Source of the DNA: Nostoc sp. UHCC 0870
Lineage (GTDB): Bacteria > Cyanobacteriota > Cyanobacteriia > Cyanobacteriales > Nostocaceae
Assembly: GCF_022063185.1 (NCBI RefSeq)
Contig: NZ_CP091913.1
Coordinates: forward strand, 5,929,141 to 5,993,140
Length of the DNA stretch: 64,000 nucleotides
Reading direction: 5' to 3'
In this document: piece by piece, positions 44,102 to 53,765 of the stretch
How positions within the stretch are numbered: the stretch's first letter is position 1
How the letters are laid out: every line of letters begins with the position of its first letter
The notes under the pieces: model-generated
The model's database searches: none
Told to the model about the DNA's origin: nothing
The model's input: only the letters and a program-made list of their open reading frames with translations
Position numbers and translations under genes: made by a program

Positions 44102-44672
44102 CACCCCAAAAAGTTAATTGGTGATTTTAGAGGCATCGAACCTCTAAAATCACCATGCTATCCTTCCCTAATCCGCTTCGCTGAGATTGGGGACTGCCGC
44201 ACAATATGTTCAAAATACCTGCGGCTTCTCCTGCTTCCCCTCTTGTCCCCAGTCCCCAGTCCCCTACTAGCTGTTTAAATCAGCGAACCGACCGTTAATT
44301 GGTTGCTAAATGCCAATTAGTCCAAACTCAAGCTTATAGTGACACTTTGAGAAAACCCAATTAAGATGTAGGCGGTCATATTTTTAGCTGTAGCAATCCG
44401 AATTAAAGCGAGAGAAAATACGGAGATTAAAATATCTTATTTATAAGCTTTTCAGCGATTTTATCTCTCACAAATGATTCCAGATTGCTATTAGATATGC
44501 AGATGAATCACAAATTTATGCAGTAACAGAGTTGATTTAAAATTTTGCAAATGATTTCAACATAGTCAGACTAGCAAGCAAATGCTAGTTATTTTCTCGT
44601 ACCAATTTTTCGGTAAATACGTGAGCAGTTGCTCAAGCCAATTTGTAAATCACGGAAGGAAATTAAAATTTC
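44102..44672. other. intergenic region between the IS element and the PhoX gene
   Basis: It begins with the IS end hairpin (44120-44154), then CCCCAGT repeats (about 44245-44268), then about 400 bp of AT-rich DNA with no gene. The PhoX promoter should lie here. I could not identify a Pho box. Confidence 0.55.
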
Positions 44673-47027
44673 ATGTCTACACTTAGTCGGAGACAACTTT
44701 TAATCTTTTTTGCCGGTAGTGCTGGTGTTGCTGTCTTAGGGGATGCCATTTTAGATAGTTTTTCTAGCCAGACATCAGCGCAAACCACACTCACCTTTAC
44801 ACCAGTGCGTTTACCTCATCCTCTACCAGTTTACCAGCAGGTTAAGAGTTTTTTACCTACAGGAATTGCCCAGGGACAAGTCGTAAACCCATCCACTGAT
44901 GTCAAGTTAGCTAGTTACAGCGTGATCGATGATGTCATCGTACCACCAGAATACGATCGCTATGTCATTGTGGGTTGGGGGGATAAAGTATTTCCTAACC
45001 CTGATGAATATGTCGGCTACAACTGCGACTATACAGCCTTTATTCCCATCGGTAGAAGTTCCGATGAAGGCTATTTGTGGGTAAATCACGAATATGTGAG
45101 CTTTCCCATTTCTGGGTTAGCACCCGGAACACCAAATGATGTACAAGCACTACCCACTACATTTACACCAGTAACTGGATATTCCTTATCCACTACCAGA
45201 AATTTAGAATCAGACGGGGAATTTTTATATAACTTAGGCGGTTCAATCATCCGTATTTCTCGCCGTAACACAGCCAGACGTTTTGTAGTTGTTTCTGATG
45301 CCCAAAATCGCCGTATTCATGGGCTGTCTGGGTTAGGTATCAACAGTGAAAGAAACGATGGATATCAGAGTATCACTGCTTGGGGTGGCCGGAGTTATCA
45401 ACAAGGCGATCAAAACTATTTAGAAGGGACTGGCCCAGCCGCTACGCAAGTATTTAACCTCAGTGCTGATGGACTGGGTAACAAAATTATTGGTACTGCT
45501 TATAACTGCTCTGGTGGTACAACACCTTGGGGAACTATCCTATCGGCGGAAGAAAACTTCCAAGGTGGTGGTTCATCTTTCGTGGGTGTGACAGAAGCCG
45601 TTAAACCAGATGGCACACAGGTAGGTTACACTGCCGGAACTACTGGCACAACCTTCGGTTTAGTTGGCGAAAAATACGGCTGGATGGTGGAAATTGACCC
45701 CGCAGATCCTAATTTTCGCCCTAAAAAGCATACTCGGTTAGGTCGTTATCGCCATGAAAATATTGCTATGCGGGTAGAAGCAGGTAAAAAATTAGTTGCC
45801 TATATGGGTGATGACAGACGCGGTGGACATACCTGGAAATTTGTCAGTAATGGTACTGTTGGTACAATTAGGAGTAAAACCAATAGTCAATTATTTGAAA
45901 GTGGTACTCTCTACGTTGCCAGATACAACCCAGATGGCACAGGGGAATGGATACCTCTACTATTAACCATTCCCACTAATCCTATTCCTCCCTCAACATT
46001 GGCTTCTGTGGAATTTGCCGCTTTGGGTTCAGCCCAAAGAAATGGCCGTTTACCCTTACCTAGACGTAACGGTATAGCAGGGCAAACTGTAGACGGTGGC
46101 GCATTCAACTGTGATACTACCAACGAAGCCGTCGCACTTCCAAGTTATCAAAACAAGATATTACAGAACTTCTACACCTCTCAAGGTGCGATTCTCTGTG
46201 ATGCCTTTTTAGCTGCTAACCTAGTTGGGGGAACTCCCACCGCCCGTCCAGAAGACATCGAAGTTCATCCCACTACCAAAGAAGTATTTATCGCCTATAC
46301 TGATGGCGCACCCGGTAGCGATGGTTATCCCGACTCCCGTATTTTCCAAGTTGCCAAATTAAGCGGTAATGTCAACGCCACCCAACAATCAGGGGGATTA
46401 TACAAAATTATTGAAGTTAGTGCTGATGGTACAGGTACAACCTTTACATGGCAAAAATTCGCTCAAGGTGGGGAAGCTGGTTCAATTGGCGGTGCTGGTT
46501 TTGCTAACGTTGATAACTTGGCTTTTGACAATCAAGGTAACGTTTGGGGTGTAACGGATATGTCCACTAGCACCCACAACGGTTTTAATGTTGGTGTAGC
46601 AGGTAATCAAACCACCATTAATCACAGTACTTTGGGTAATGTTTCCAACTTTACGGGTGTGTTTGGTAATAACTGGCTATTTTACATCCCTACCAGTGGG
46701 GCTGATGCTGGCAAGGTTATACCCTTTGCTTATGGGCCAGTTCGTTGTGAAATCACAGGCCCGACTTTTTTGGGTGATACTCTCATTGTTTCTGTGCAGC
46801 ACCCAGGGGAAGATTGCCCGATTAACGACGGTACAATGTTGAGCCGCAGCATTGAAATGCTGGACTTGAATGGCACTACATTTAATCAAACTCGGACTGT
46901 ATCCCGTGGTAGTAGCTGGCCTAGTAATATTCCGGTTAGTGATGGTGGAAATGGTCAATCTACGGGTGTTCCTCGTCCTTGTGTCATTGGGATTCGCCGT
47001 AAAAATTCTACCAGTAGGTTTGTCTAA
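44673..47027 (+). CDS. PhoX-family (DUF839) secreted phosphatase
   Basis: A 784-residue protein of the PhoX type of alkaline phosphatase, typically a Ca/Fe enzyme that releases phosphate from esters. The N-terminus is Tat-like (SRRQLLIFFAGSAGVAVLG), then a signal region to about residue 38. Family segments: PPEYDRYVIVGWGDKVF, YNCDYTAFIPIG, GYLWVNHEYVS, WGTILSAEENFQGG, RHENIAMRVEAGKKLVAYMGDD, and ARPEDIEVHPTTKEVFIAYTDG. GGAAGGA lies just before the ATG. It probably acts in the periplasm. A weak hairpin follows at 47044-47066. It is followed by a surface protein gene in the same direction. Confidence 0.88.
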   Translation: MSTLSRRQLLIFFAGSAGVAVLGDAILDSFSSQTSAQTTLTFTPVRLPHPLPVYQQVKSFLPTGIAQGQVVNPSTDVKLASYSVIDDVIVPPEYDRYVIVGWGDKVFPNPDEYVGYNCDYTAFIPIGRSSDEGYLWVNHEYVSFPISGLAPGTPNDVQALPTTFTPVTGYSLSTTRNLESDGEFLYNLGGSIIRISRRNTARRFVVVSDAQNRRIHGLSGLGINSERNDGYQSITAWGGRSYQQGDQNYLEGTGPAATQVFNLSADGLGNKIIGTAYNCSGGTTPWGTILSAEENFQGGGSSFVGVTEAVKPDGTQVGYTAGTTGTTFGLVGEKYGWMVEIDPADPNFRPKKHTRLGRYRHENIAMRVEAGKKLVAYMGDDRRGGHTWKFVSNGTVGTIRSKTNSQLFESGTLYVARYNPDGTGEWIPLLLTIPTNPIPPSTLASVEFAALGSAQRNGRLPLPRRNGIAGQTVDGGAFNCDTTNEAVALPSYQNKILQNFYTSQGAILCDAFLAANLVGGTPTARPEDIEVHPTTKEVFIAYTDGAPGSDGYPDSRIFQVAKLSGNVNATQQSGGLYKIIEVSADGTGTTFTWQKFAQGGEAGSIGGAGFANVDNLAFDNQGNVWGVTDMSTSTHNGFNVGVAGNQTTINHSTLGNVSNFTGVFGNNWLFYIPTSGADAGKVIPFAYGPVRCEITGPTFLGDTLIVSVQHPGEDCPINDGTMLSRSIEMLDLNGTTFNQTRTVSRGSSWPSNIPVSDGGNGQSTGVPRPCVIGIRRKNSTSRFV

Positions 47028-47142
47028 GTTTTGGGATTTTGGGAGACGTTGCATTGCAACGTGTCTAAATTAATTTTGCATGGCTGTATTTGATTTTGAA
47101 TTTTGAATTTTGAATTGATTCATATACCAGGTGTACCAACTA

Positions 47143-50100
47143 ATGAATAATTTGCAATATTTGGGCTGCTTTGCTGTGCTGGGGGTGTTGGCTTCTGCTT
47201 CAACTGCTATGGCTCAAACATCTACAGCACCAACCTTTACACCCCGCTTGGGAGTACGCTACACCACGGAAGGTTCGGGATATGAATCTTTCAGCAGTTT
47301 TGAGGGATTTTTACCTGTTTTCCAAACCCCAGGAAATAGTCTGACTTTTTTGCAGGGGAAAGTTTTATTAGACAATGACTCGAATGTAGCTACCAATATA
47401 TTGTTAGGACATCGAATTTTTAGCCCAGAAGGTAATCGTGTTGTTGGGGGTTATATTGCTTACTCTACCCGTGACACTGGTAAGAGTAATTTTAACCAGT
47501 TAGGATTAGGTTTTGAAACTTTAGGTAATTGGGATTTTCGCTTTAATGCTTATTTGCCGCTAGGGACTTCTGAAAACCAAGTATCTGTCATCAATACGGG
47601 TTCAGGTTTCCAAGGTAATTCCTTTCTACTTGGTAGACAGCGTTCATTTGAAGTGGCGATGTCTGGGGTAGATGCAGAATTTGGTACGCGTCTAGTACCA
47701 TTAGGCGCAGGTGATTTGCGGGGTTTTGTTGGTGCTTATTACTACTCTGGTGGTGAATCGAAAGAAGCCTTTGGTTGGAGAACTAGAGTAGAAGCACGTC
47801 CGACTGACTTTTTGAATTTTGGTCTGTCTCTACAGCACGATGACTTATTTGATACCCGCTTGGTATTTACAATTGGTGCGAACTTTCCTGGTAGCGGTGG
47901 TAGAGGAACTAAACCTAAGAAAGATAGTGCTTTGTTGCGGATGGCAGAATCAAGCGATCGCCAATCTGCTATCTTAGTAACTAATGAACGCAGAAATGAT
48001 ACAGTTGTTGCTACTGGGACTAATAATCAACCACTGACAATTATCTATGTCGCCAATAACGGTACTGGTAACGGTACTTTTGAATCTCCATTGGGTAGTG
48101 TCACTAATGCAGTAGGCATAGCCAAAGCTAATAATATTATTTACGTTCTGGCTGACACCCCAACTACCATTGCTCCTTTTACTATCCCCGATGGTGTTCA
48201 AGTTTTATCTAGCGCATTGGCGCAAACAGTGAACACTCAACAGTTTGGACTGGTGACATTACCTTTGTCTGGAAATGGTATTTATCCTGTCATTACTGGT
48301 TCTGTGACTGCGGAAAATGGTTTGGTGACATTGGGTAACAACACAGTTTTATCTGGGTTTGATATTCAGGTGCAAGGTAGTGATGATGCACGAGGTATTA
48401 AGGGAACAAACATTAGTAATGTCAGAATTTTAGATAATAAAATTACTAATGCTTTGAGTGAAGGTATTTACCTAGAAAATGTCACAGGGATTGTAGAAAT
48501 TGCCAGAAATACTATCACTGATACACGGAATCCCGCTACTGATACTAGCCTAGAAAGTGGAATTTTTGTTTGGAATTATCAAGATAATACTAATTTAAGC
48601 ATTACTGATAATCGCATTGCGACTAATTTCAATGCCGCAGATTACAGAATTGATGGGATTGAGGTTAACCTCTGCCGAGATGTAGATCAATTATTTGTCA
48701 GTAAAACTTGTGCTAGTAATGCCAGTATCACAGCCACAATTACTAATAACCAAATCATTCATAATGGTCAAATTAGTGGTGGTGCTGATGGTATTGATAT
48801 CAATTTAGGTAATTTAGGTAAAGGTACGTTCACAATTAGCAATAACACACTCACGAATATTCCTGATGAGGGTATTTCTATTAATGCCGTTGCCAATTCT
48901 GAAGGTGATTTCACCATTGCTAATAATATTATTACTAATGTTGGTGATAGTAGTATTGAGGTTGATTTATTCCTACCAGATCCTAATATATCGCCTGCGG
49001 TGAATTTGTTTAATAATAGCCGCACTCAGTTTGTGATCACAGGGAATACTTTGGATGGAACTGATAATGATGGTATTGACTTTGCTGTAGCGGATAATGC
49101 TGATACAACTATAACTATTGCTAATAACACTATCCAAAATATTGGTGATGGTGATAGTGGCGATCGCGGTATTCAATTAGCAGCAACAAATAATGCTATA
49201 ATTCGCCCCACTATTACTAATAATACCATCACTAATGTTACTGGAGATGGCATCAGCTTAAGTCAAGTAACTGATGCGACAGTGACAAACAACAATCTTA
49301 ATAATATAAATAGTGATGGTATAGAAATAGACAACGCTAGCGGTAATAACAATATTTCTAGTAATACCATTAGTAATGTATCTAATGATGGCATAGACAT
49401 AAATGTCATAACTAATGCTAATATTACCAACAATAATATTAGCAATGCAGGTGATGACGGCATTTACATATACGATGCTAGCGGTGATAACAATATTTCT
49501 AGCAATACCATTAGTAATGTATCTAATGATGGTATAGACTTAGACGACGTAAATAATGCTAATGTTACCAACAATAATATTAGCAATGCAGGTGATGATG
49601 GCATTTACATAGACGATGCTAGCGGTGATAACAATATTTCTAGCAATACCATTAGTAATGTATCTAATGATGGTATAGACTTAGACGACGTAAATAATGC
49701 TAATGTTACCAACAATAATATTAGCAATGCAGGTGATGACGGCATTGATATAGATGATGCTAGCGGGAATAACAATATTTCTAGCAATACCATTAGTGAT
49801 GTGTCTGGTGATGGTATAGAAATAGATGACGGAACTAATTCTAATGTTACCAACAATAATATTAGCAATACAGGTGATGACGGCATTGATATAGATGATG
49901 CTAGCGGGAATAACAATATTTCTAGCAATACCATTAGTGATGTGTCTGGTGATGGTATAGAAATAGATGACGTAACTAATGCTAGTGTTACCAACAATAA
50001 TATTAGCAATGCAGGTGATGACGGCATTGATATAGACGATGTTAGCGGGAATAACAATATTTCTAGCAATATCATTAGTGATGTATCTGGTGATGGTATA

Positions 50101-50934
50101 GAAATAGATGACGGAACTAATGCTAATGTTACTAATAATAATATTACCCGTGCGGGTGATAACGGCATTGATATAGCGGATACTCAAGGGACTATCAATG
50201 TTGATAGCAATACTATCACTGATGCTCAACAAGAAAGCATTAGCTTATCAGAAGTGACAGGTACAGTGAGCGTCAGCCAGAATATTGTTAATGGCAATAA
50301 TAGTAATAATGGGATTGCGATCGCTAACACTACAGGCACAACAAATTTAACTATTAATAGCAATCAACTCACAGAAAACTTTAATGATATCCGCGTAAGT
50401 TTATCTGACACAACTGGCACATTACAAATTAATGACAACACCATCACTAATAATGGTACTGCCATAGATGTACAGTTAGGAGAAAATACTAACTTAACCA
50501 GTGTTAGCCTCAACAATAACCAAATTACAGGGGTAGATGCTAGTATCACATCATCAGGTATTAATCTTCAAGCATTTGATAATGCGGCGGCTGATAATGT
50601 GACTGCTTCTGGAAATACTATCAACACTATCACCAATGGCGATGGCATGAATTTCCAACTCAATGGCACTAGTACAGCTACTTTCCAAATCGCTACTAAC
50701 ATAATTAGCAATATCAGGGATACTGATGCTGGAGACTTCAACTTTACTGACGGTATTAACTTTGAAATTTTTGATGCTGCTAGTTCAACAGTAGAACTAT
50801 CCAACAATGTAATTGATCAAATTCAGGGATATGGTATTAGCGTTACCAATTTTAGCTCTGGTATTGTTAATGTAACCATTATGAATAATCAGATAACTAA
50901 TACCCAAGACGGTGAAGTCTTTACTGCTCCCTAA
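47143..50934 (+). CDS. inverse-autotransporter-like surface protein with a right-handed beta-helix
   Basis: About 1263 residues. A signal peptide (MNNLQYLGCFAVLGVLASAS, cleaved near TAMAQ) is followed by a beta-barrel-like domain, about 35-260, with alternating strands (LGHRIFSPEGNRVVGGYIAY, FRFNAYLPLG, LRGFVGAYYYSGG) resembling the inverse autotransporter (intimin-type) beta domain. The rest is a parallel beta-helix rich in Asn, Asp, Ser, Thr and Ile (NNNISNAGDDGI), with a near-perfect tandem array of six 47-residue units. No LysM or C-terminal adhesion domain is seen. It is probably exposed on the outer membrane. I chose ATG 47143; a GTG at 47131 is in frame. Confidence 0.82.
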   Translation: MNNLQYLGCFAVLGVLASASTAMAQTSTAPTFTPRLGVRYTTEGSGYESFSSFEGFLPVFQTPGNSLTFLQGKVLLDNDSNVATNILLGHRIFSPEGNRVVGGYIAYSTRDTGKSNFNQLGLGFETLGNWDFRFNAYLPLGTSENQVSVINTGSGFQGNSFLLGRQRSFEVAMSGVDAEFGTRLVPLGAGDLRGFVGAYYYSGGESKEAFGWRTRVEARPTDFLNFGLSLQHDDLFDTRLVFTIGANFPGSGGRGTKPKKDSALLRMAESSDRQSAILVTNERRNDTVVATGTNNQPLTIIYVANNGTGNGTFESPLGSVTNAVGIAKANNIIYVLADTPTTIAPFTIPDGVQVLSSALAQTVNTQQFGLVTLPLSGNGIYPVITGSVTAENGLVTLGNNTVLSGFDIQVQGSDDARGIKGTNISNVRILDNKITNALSEGIYLENVTGIVEIARNTITDTRNPATDTSLESGIFVWNYQDNTNLSITDNRIATNFNAADYRIDGIEVNLCRDVDQLFVSKTCASNASITATITNNQIIHNGQISGGADGIDINLGNLGKGTFTISNNTLTNIPDEGISINAVANSEGDFTIANNIITNVGDSSIEVDLFLPDPNISPAVNLFNNSRTQFVITGNTLDGTDNDGIDFAVADNADTTITIANNTIQNIGDGDSGDRGIQLAATNNAIIRPTITNNTITNVTGDGISLSQVTDATVTNNNLNNINSDGIEIDNASGNNNISSNTISNVSNDGIDINVITNANITNNNISNAGDDGIYIYDASGDNNISSNTISNVSNDGIDLDDVNNANVTNNNISNAGDDGIYIDDASGDNNISSNTISNVSNDGIDLDDVNNANVTNNNISNAGDDGIDIDDASGNNNISSNTISDVSGDGIEIDDGTNSNVTNNNISNTGDDGIDIDDASGNNNISSNTISDVSGDGIEIDDVTNASVTNNNISNAGDDGIDIDDVSGNNNISSNIISDVSGDGIEIDDGTNANVTNNNITRAGDNGIDIADTQGTINVDSNTITDAQQESISLSEVTGTVSVSQNIVNGNNSNNGIAIANTTGTTNLTINSNQLTENFNDIRVSLSDTTGTLQINDNTITNNGTAIDVQLGENTNLTSVSLNNNQITGVDASITSSGINLQAFDNAAADNVTASGNTINTITNGDGMNFQLNGTSTATFQIATNIISNIRDTDAGDFNFTDGINFEIFDAASSTVELSNNVIDQIQGYGISVTNFSSGIVNVTIMNNQITNTQDGEVFTAP
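49348..50193 (+). repeat. 141-bp coding tandem repeat, 6 units
   Basis: The phrase AACAATATTTCTAG recurs (with minor change) at 49348, 49489, 49630, 49771, 49912 and 50053, exactly 141 bp apart. Each unit encodes 47 residues, about two coils of the beta-helix. Near identity of the DNA points to recent expansion. Confidence 0.92.
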
Positions 50935-50954
50935 TCCCTAACTTTTCAAACCAG

Positions 50955-50978
50955 AGAGACGCAAACTTTTGCGTCTCT
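50955..50978 (+). terminator. hairpin terminator after the beta-helix gene
   Basis: A perfect 11-bp stem AGAGACGCAAA/TTTGCGTCTCT with a 2-nt central loop lies 21 bp after the stop codon. The tight loop implies that the innermost pairs open. A related AGAGACGCGA stem occurs at 20116. Confidence 0.6.
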
Positions 50979-51043
50979 ACAAGTTTTAGATTCTGGCTAA
51001 GAGGTTGTTTGAAAAGTCTCTATTGGTGTAACAAAACATTTTA

Positions 51044-51118
51044 GATCCCCCTAAATCCCCCTTAAAAAGGGGGACTTTGAGAAGCTTTCCCCCCTTTTTA
51101 AGGGGGTTAGGGGGGATC
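51044..51118. repeat. long imperfect inverted repeat (dispersed palindromic element)
   Basis: The left arm, GATCCCCCTAAATCCCCCTT and onward, pairs with the right arm ending TTAGGGGGGATC, with arms of about 30 bp. It is a common palindromic element in cyanobacterial intergenic DNA (known pattern; not searched here). Confidence 0.75.
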
Positions 51119-51402
51119 GACAAGTGCTTTCAAATGAGACAAATTAGGAAGCGATACCTGCGGTGGGCTACGCGTGCTTTGTTTGAGTTTTTACCCTAAC
51201 CATCAGAGCATAACATCTGAAAGCGATCGCACCGAGATTTGACTTAGCATGATGCGATGGCTACGCCCGCCGCAGGCATCGCCTGATTTTGCTTTATTTA
51301 CATTTGTTTACATTATGGAATAGAACGCCCAAAATCCAACATGGATGATGGGATTGGGTTTCTTTTCGTCCACCCAATCCACATTTTTTGCTACTAATGT
51401 GG

Positions 51403-51801
51403 TTAAGCTTTTTTGCTATCTTTTCTCTTTAACATTAGACCAAAGCCAACAGCCAAAATAGAACCAAGAGTAGTTAAAGGTTCGGGGACTGATTGAGAAT
51501 TGGCATTTGTTACTGAAGCAGAAGTTCCTAATAAGACAAACTGATATTCACTATCATTTAAATAACTTTCCCACGACAGCCCTTGGGGAAGTTCAATTGG
51601 TTTAACTAATCCAACTCCGCCGGGTGATAATAATGATGATGGTATGTTGTCATTGCCGCTAGTGTTGTCATTGCCGCTAATAATGCTGGAATCAAAACTG
51701 GCGGCAAACGCAGGGGAGGCAATGGTGAAGCTGCTCAAACTCAAGAAACTAACAACCATAGCCTGATGAAGTCTGCGTGCCATAAAAGTTGTATTCAACA
51801 T
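51403..51801 (-). CDS. PEP-CTERM sorting domain protein
   Basis: A 132-residue exported protein. A signal peptide covers about 1-33 (RRLHQAMVVSFLSLSSFTIA, AFA cleavage site). The mature part is short, Ser/Asn/Gly-rich (SGNDNTSGNDN). It ends in a PEP-CTERM tail: VPEP followed by a hydrophobic helix TLGSILAVGFGLML and a basic end KRKDSKK, the exosortase signal. No enzymatic domain is seen. Such proteins are often extracellular matrix components. The promoter side carries a strong hairpin at 51893-51930. Confidence 0.88.
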   Translation of the reverse strand: MLNTTFMARRLHQAMVVSFLSLSSFTIASPAFAASFDSSIISGNDNTSGNDNIPSSLLSPGGVGLVKPIELPQGLSWESYLNDSEYQFVLLGTSASVTNANSQSVPEPLTTLGSILAVGFGLMLKRKDSKKA

Positions 51802-52201
51802 AATAAAACTCCTAGAAATTGGTGAAAGTGCTTGGTGAGTAAATGTCTTATTCGTTATTAGTTGGGAAGACTTAACCCCAATATGGGCTGAACCCTTAGC
51901 CTTTCCATGTCCTTGTGGAAGGGCTAAGGGTCAAACCCTAAAATACAAAGAAGTACAGCTAAGTAAAATTACTTATGACAAAAATTATAATACTTGGTTA
52001 CTTACTAACTTCGGCTATAAAAATTACTGACTTATTATGACTTTCGACTAAGTTTAATGATTTTTAATTTTATTTTTAAAAAGGTAATTTAGTTAGTCTA
52101 AAAATCAATGAAATTATTTTTTGAGATAATATTCAATCCATATATATTTGCTTAAACGCTGTTGTAAACTCAATAGATATCCCCAAGAAACATCATCCCA
52201 A
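51802..52201. other. intergenic region between divergent PEP-CTERM and HTH genes
   Basis: It has a strong hairpin at 51893-51930; the rest is very AT-rich with no gene. An in-frame TTG at 52148 lies upstream of the preferred HTH start. Confidence 0.5.
51893..51930. promoter_or_regulatory. strong stem-loop upstream of the PEP-CTERM gene
   Basis: CCCTTAGCCTTTCCA (51893-51907) pairs with TGGAAGGGCTAAGGG (51916-51930), 14 of 15 Watson-Crick plus one wobble, around an 8-nt loop. It lies about 92 bp before the start codon on the - strand and has no T-run on either side, so it may be a 5-prime UTR structure rather than a terminator. Confidence 0.5.
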
Positions 52202-52495
52202 ATGCCAAGGTCGTTGAAAGTTCGCCATGACTATATGGATCAAGTCAAAGTAGCACTGGTACGTAATGGCTACCCCAACCAAACAAGCTTGGCTAATGAT
52301 ACAGGACTAGCTCTAGCCACAGTTAGCAAATTCCTCACAGGGAAACCAGTTAGTCATGCAAATTTTGAAGAATTATCTCATAGATTAAATCTGGATTGGA
52401 GAGAAATCTCTATACCTAATCCTCAATCAAAAGTTTTAAGTAATAATATATATTTATTTGCAAAAAAAAAACACATCCTGGGGCGCAGCAATTGA
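52202..52495 (+). CDS. HTH (XRE-like) domain, 5' part of a frameshifted HTH/NB-ARC gene
   Basis: A 97-residue frame beginning MPRSLKVRHDYMD. Residues about 8-70 are a helix-turn-helix (QTSLANDTGLALATVSKFLTG, with recognition helix LATVSKFL), then LDWREI. In related cyanobacterial proteins this HTH continues directly into an NB-ARC ATPase; here the frame ends soon after an A10 tract at 52462-52471. The continuation SWGAAIDVSSFHGR lies in the +1 frame. ATG 52202 is preferred over TTG 52148 because conserved sequence begins there. Confidence 0.75.
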   Translation: MPRSLKVRHDYMDQVKVALVRNGYPNQTSLANDTGLALATVSKFLTGKPVSHANFEELSHRLNLDWREISIPNPQSKVLSNNIYLFAKKKHILGRSN

Positions 52496-53765
52496 TGTTT
52501 CCTCATTTCATGGACGCGCACAAGAACTGACACAGCTAACCTCATGGATTCTAGAAGATGGCTGTCGCTTAGTGACAGTCTCAGGTATGGGTGGTGTGGG
52601 GAAAACGACTTTAGCCACTAAATTAGCATTATCAATTCAAGATCAATTTGAGTATGTCATTTGGAGGTCAATACAACATACTTCTCCAGGAAATGACCTT
52701 TTAACTGAATTAGTATCATTTTTATCCAATCAGCAAGAAACCAAACCCGACATTAATCTGCTGATTCATTATCTACGTACTTCCCGATGTCTATTAATTT
52801 TAGACAACCTAGAAACAGCCTTAGATGGGAATTTGAGGGGAAAGTATCGCTCAGATTATCAGGTATATAGTGATTTAATCCAAGCGATCGCCAAAGCAAA
52901 CCATAATAGCTGTATGGTTTTAACATCTAGAGAAAACCCAACTGAAGTTTTTACAGTAGAGGGAGCAGGTTTAAAGATGCGTTCCCTCAAGTTGGAAGGT
53001 TCTCAAGAAGCAGCTCTTCACCTACTACAATCAAAGCAACTGCTAGGTTCAGATGAGCAAAAACAGGAATTGTGTCTTCTCTACAGTCATAATCCTTTAC
53101 AAATAAATATGGTGGCTAATGCCATCATCGGGCTATTTGATGGCAACATAGACAAATTCCTAGAGCAAAATACCTTATTACTCAGTAATATCAGTCAATT
53201 AATCAAGCAGCAGTTACATCATATTTCTGACCTAGAATGGCATATTATGTACTGTATAGCTATTAATCAGCAAGTAACAAATATTGATACCTTAGCTAAA
53301 AGTATTTGGCTGACTGTTCCTAAATTCCAACTTTTGAATGCAATAGAGCGATTGATTTGGTGTTCATTAATTGAAAAACAAGCTCAAGGTTATATCCAAA
53401 AGCATACTGTGATGGAGTATGTAGTAGAGCGGCTGAAAGGGCAGATTTTAATTGAACTGATAAATAAAGAATTTCTATTGTTTAATAAATATCTACTGTC
53501 TACGGAAAACACAAAATATTGCGTCATAGAAAACCACACTTCAGTAAATTTAATAGGCATCGCAGACCAATTTTGTAATCATTTTCCGTCAAGAATAGCT
53601 CTCAAAAGACACATTCAGGGCATCATAGAGGAAGTGCAAACTTTTCGGCAGGGCTTATCTGAATATGGAATATCTAATCTTATTCATCTCTGTAATTATC
53701 TGAAAATTGATTTAACAGAAGCGCAAAAAGAGATACTACAATATTGCATTAAAGAGATTACATAA
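52458..53765 (+). CDS. NB-ARC (STAND) ATPase, 3' part of the frameshifted gene
   Basis: A 435-codon frame whose TTG at 52458 is probably not a true start. It encodes the NB-ARC module: FHGRAQELTQL, P-loop VSGMGGVGKTTLATKLA, the RNBS-like VIWRSIQHT, Walker B CLLILDNLETAL, sensor VLTSRENP, and a GLPL-like segment HNPLQINMVANAI, then a winged-helix region to about 330. The C-terminus (about 100 residues) is helical and lacks the WD40 repeats common in this family. With the HTH frame it would be about 540 residues. STAND proteins are ligand-triggered switches, some of them in antiphage defence; that role is only possible here. Confidence 0.75.
   Translation: MQKKNTSWGAAIDVSSFHGRAQELTQLTSWILEDGCRLVTVSGMGGVGKTTLATKLALSIQDQFEYVIWRSIQHTSPGNDLLTELVSFLSNQQETKPDINLLIHYLRTSRCLLILDNLETALDGNLRGKYRSDYQVYSDLIQAIAKANHNSCMVLTSRENPTEVFTVEGAGLKMRSLKLEGSQEAALHLLQSKQLLGSDEQKQELCLLYSHNPLQINMVANAIIGLFDGNIDKFLEQNTLLLSNISQLIKQQLHHISDLEWHIMYCIAINQQVTNIDTLAKSIWLTVPKFQLLNAIERLIWCSLIEKQAQGYIQKHTVMEYVVERLKGQILIELINKEFLLFNKYLLSTENTKYCVIENHTSVNLIGIADQFCNHFPSRIALKRHIQGIIEEVQTFRQGLSEYGISNLIHLCNYLKIDLTEAQKEILQYCIKEIT

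Larger units (their letters stand above)
42391..44154. mobile_element. IS605-type insertion sequence (IS200/IS605 family), complete
   Basis: About 1.76 kb with divergently oriented tnpB (- strand) and tnpA (+ strand), the IS605 layout. The tnpB side ends in a stem-loop CGTGCATC (42392-42399)/GATGCACG (42413-42420) that overlaps the tnpB stop. The tnpA side ends in a 14-bp stem (44120-44133 with 44141-44154). Such subterminal hairpins are the single-strand recognition sites of the family. The exact termini may be a few bases beyond these. There are no inverted repeats or target duplications, as expected. Both genes look intact. Confidence 0.82.
50935..51402. other. intergenic region with a terminator and a long inverted repeat
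   Basis: It contains the terminator at 50955-50978, the G/C-rich inverted repeat at 51044-51118 and a GC-rich dispersed repeat (about 51240-51285). No gene. Confidence 0.6.

Noticed and set aside
49605..50232. Two long - strand frames of repetitive sequence in the beta-helix gene
   Set aside because: They arise from the 141-bp repeats read on the other strand and have no independent support.
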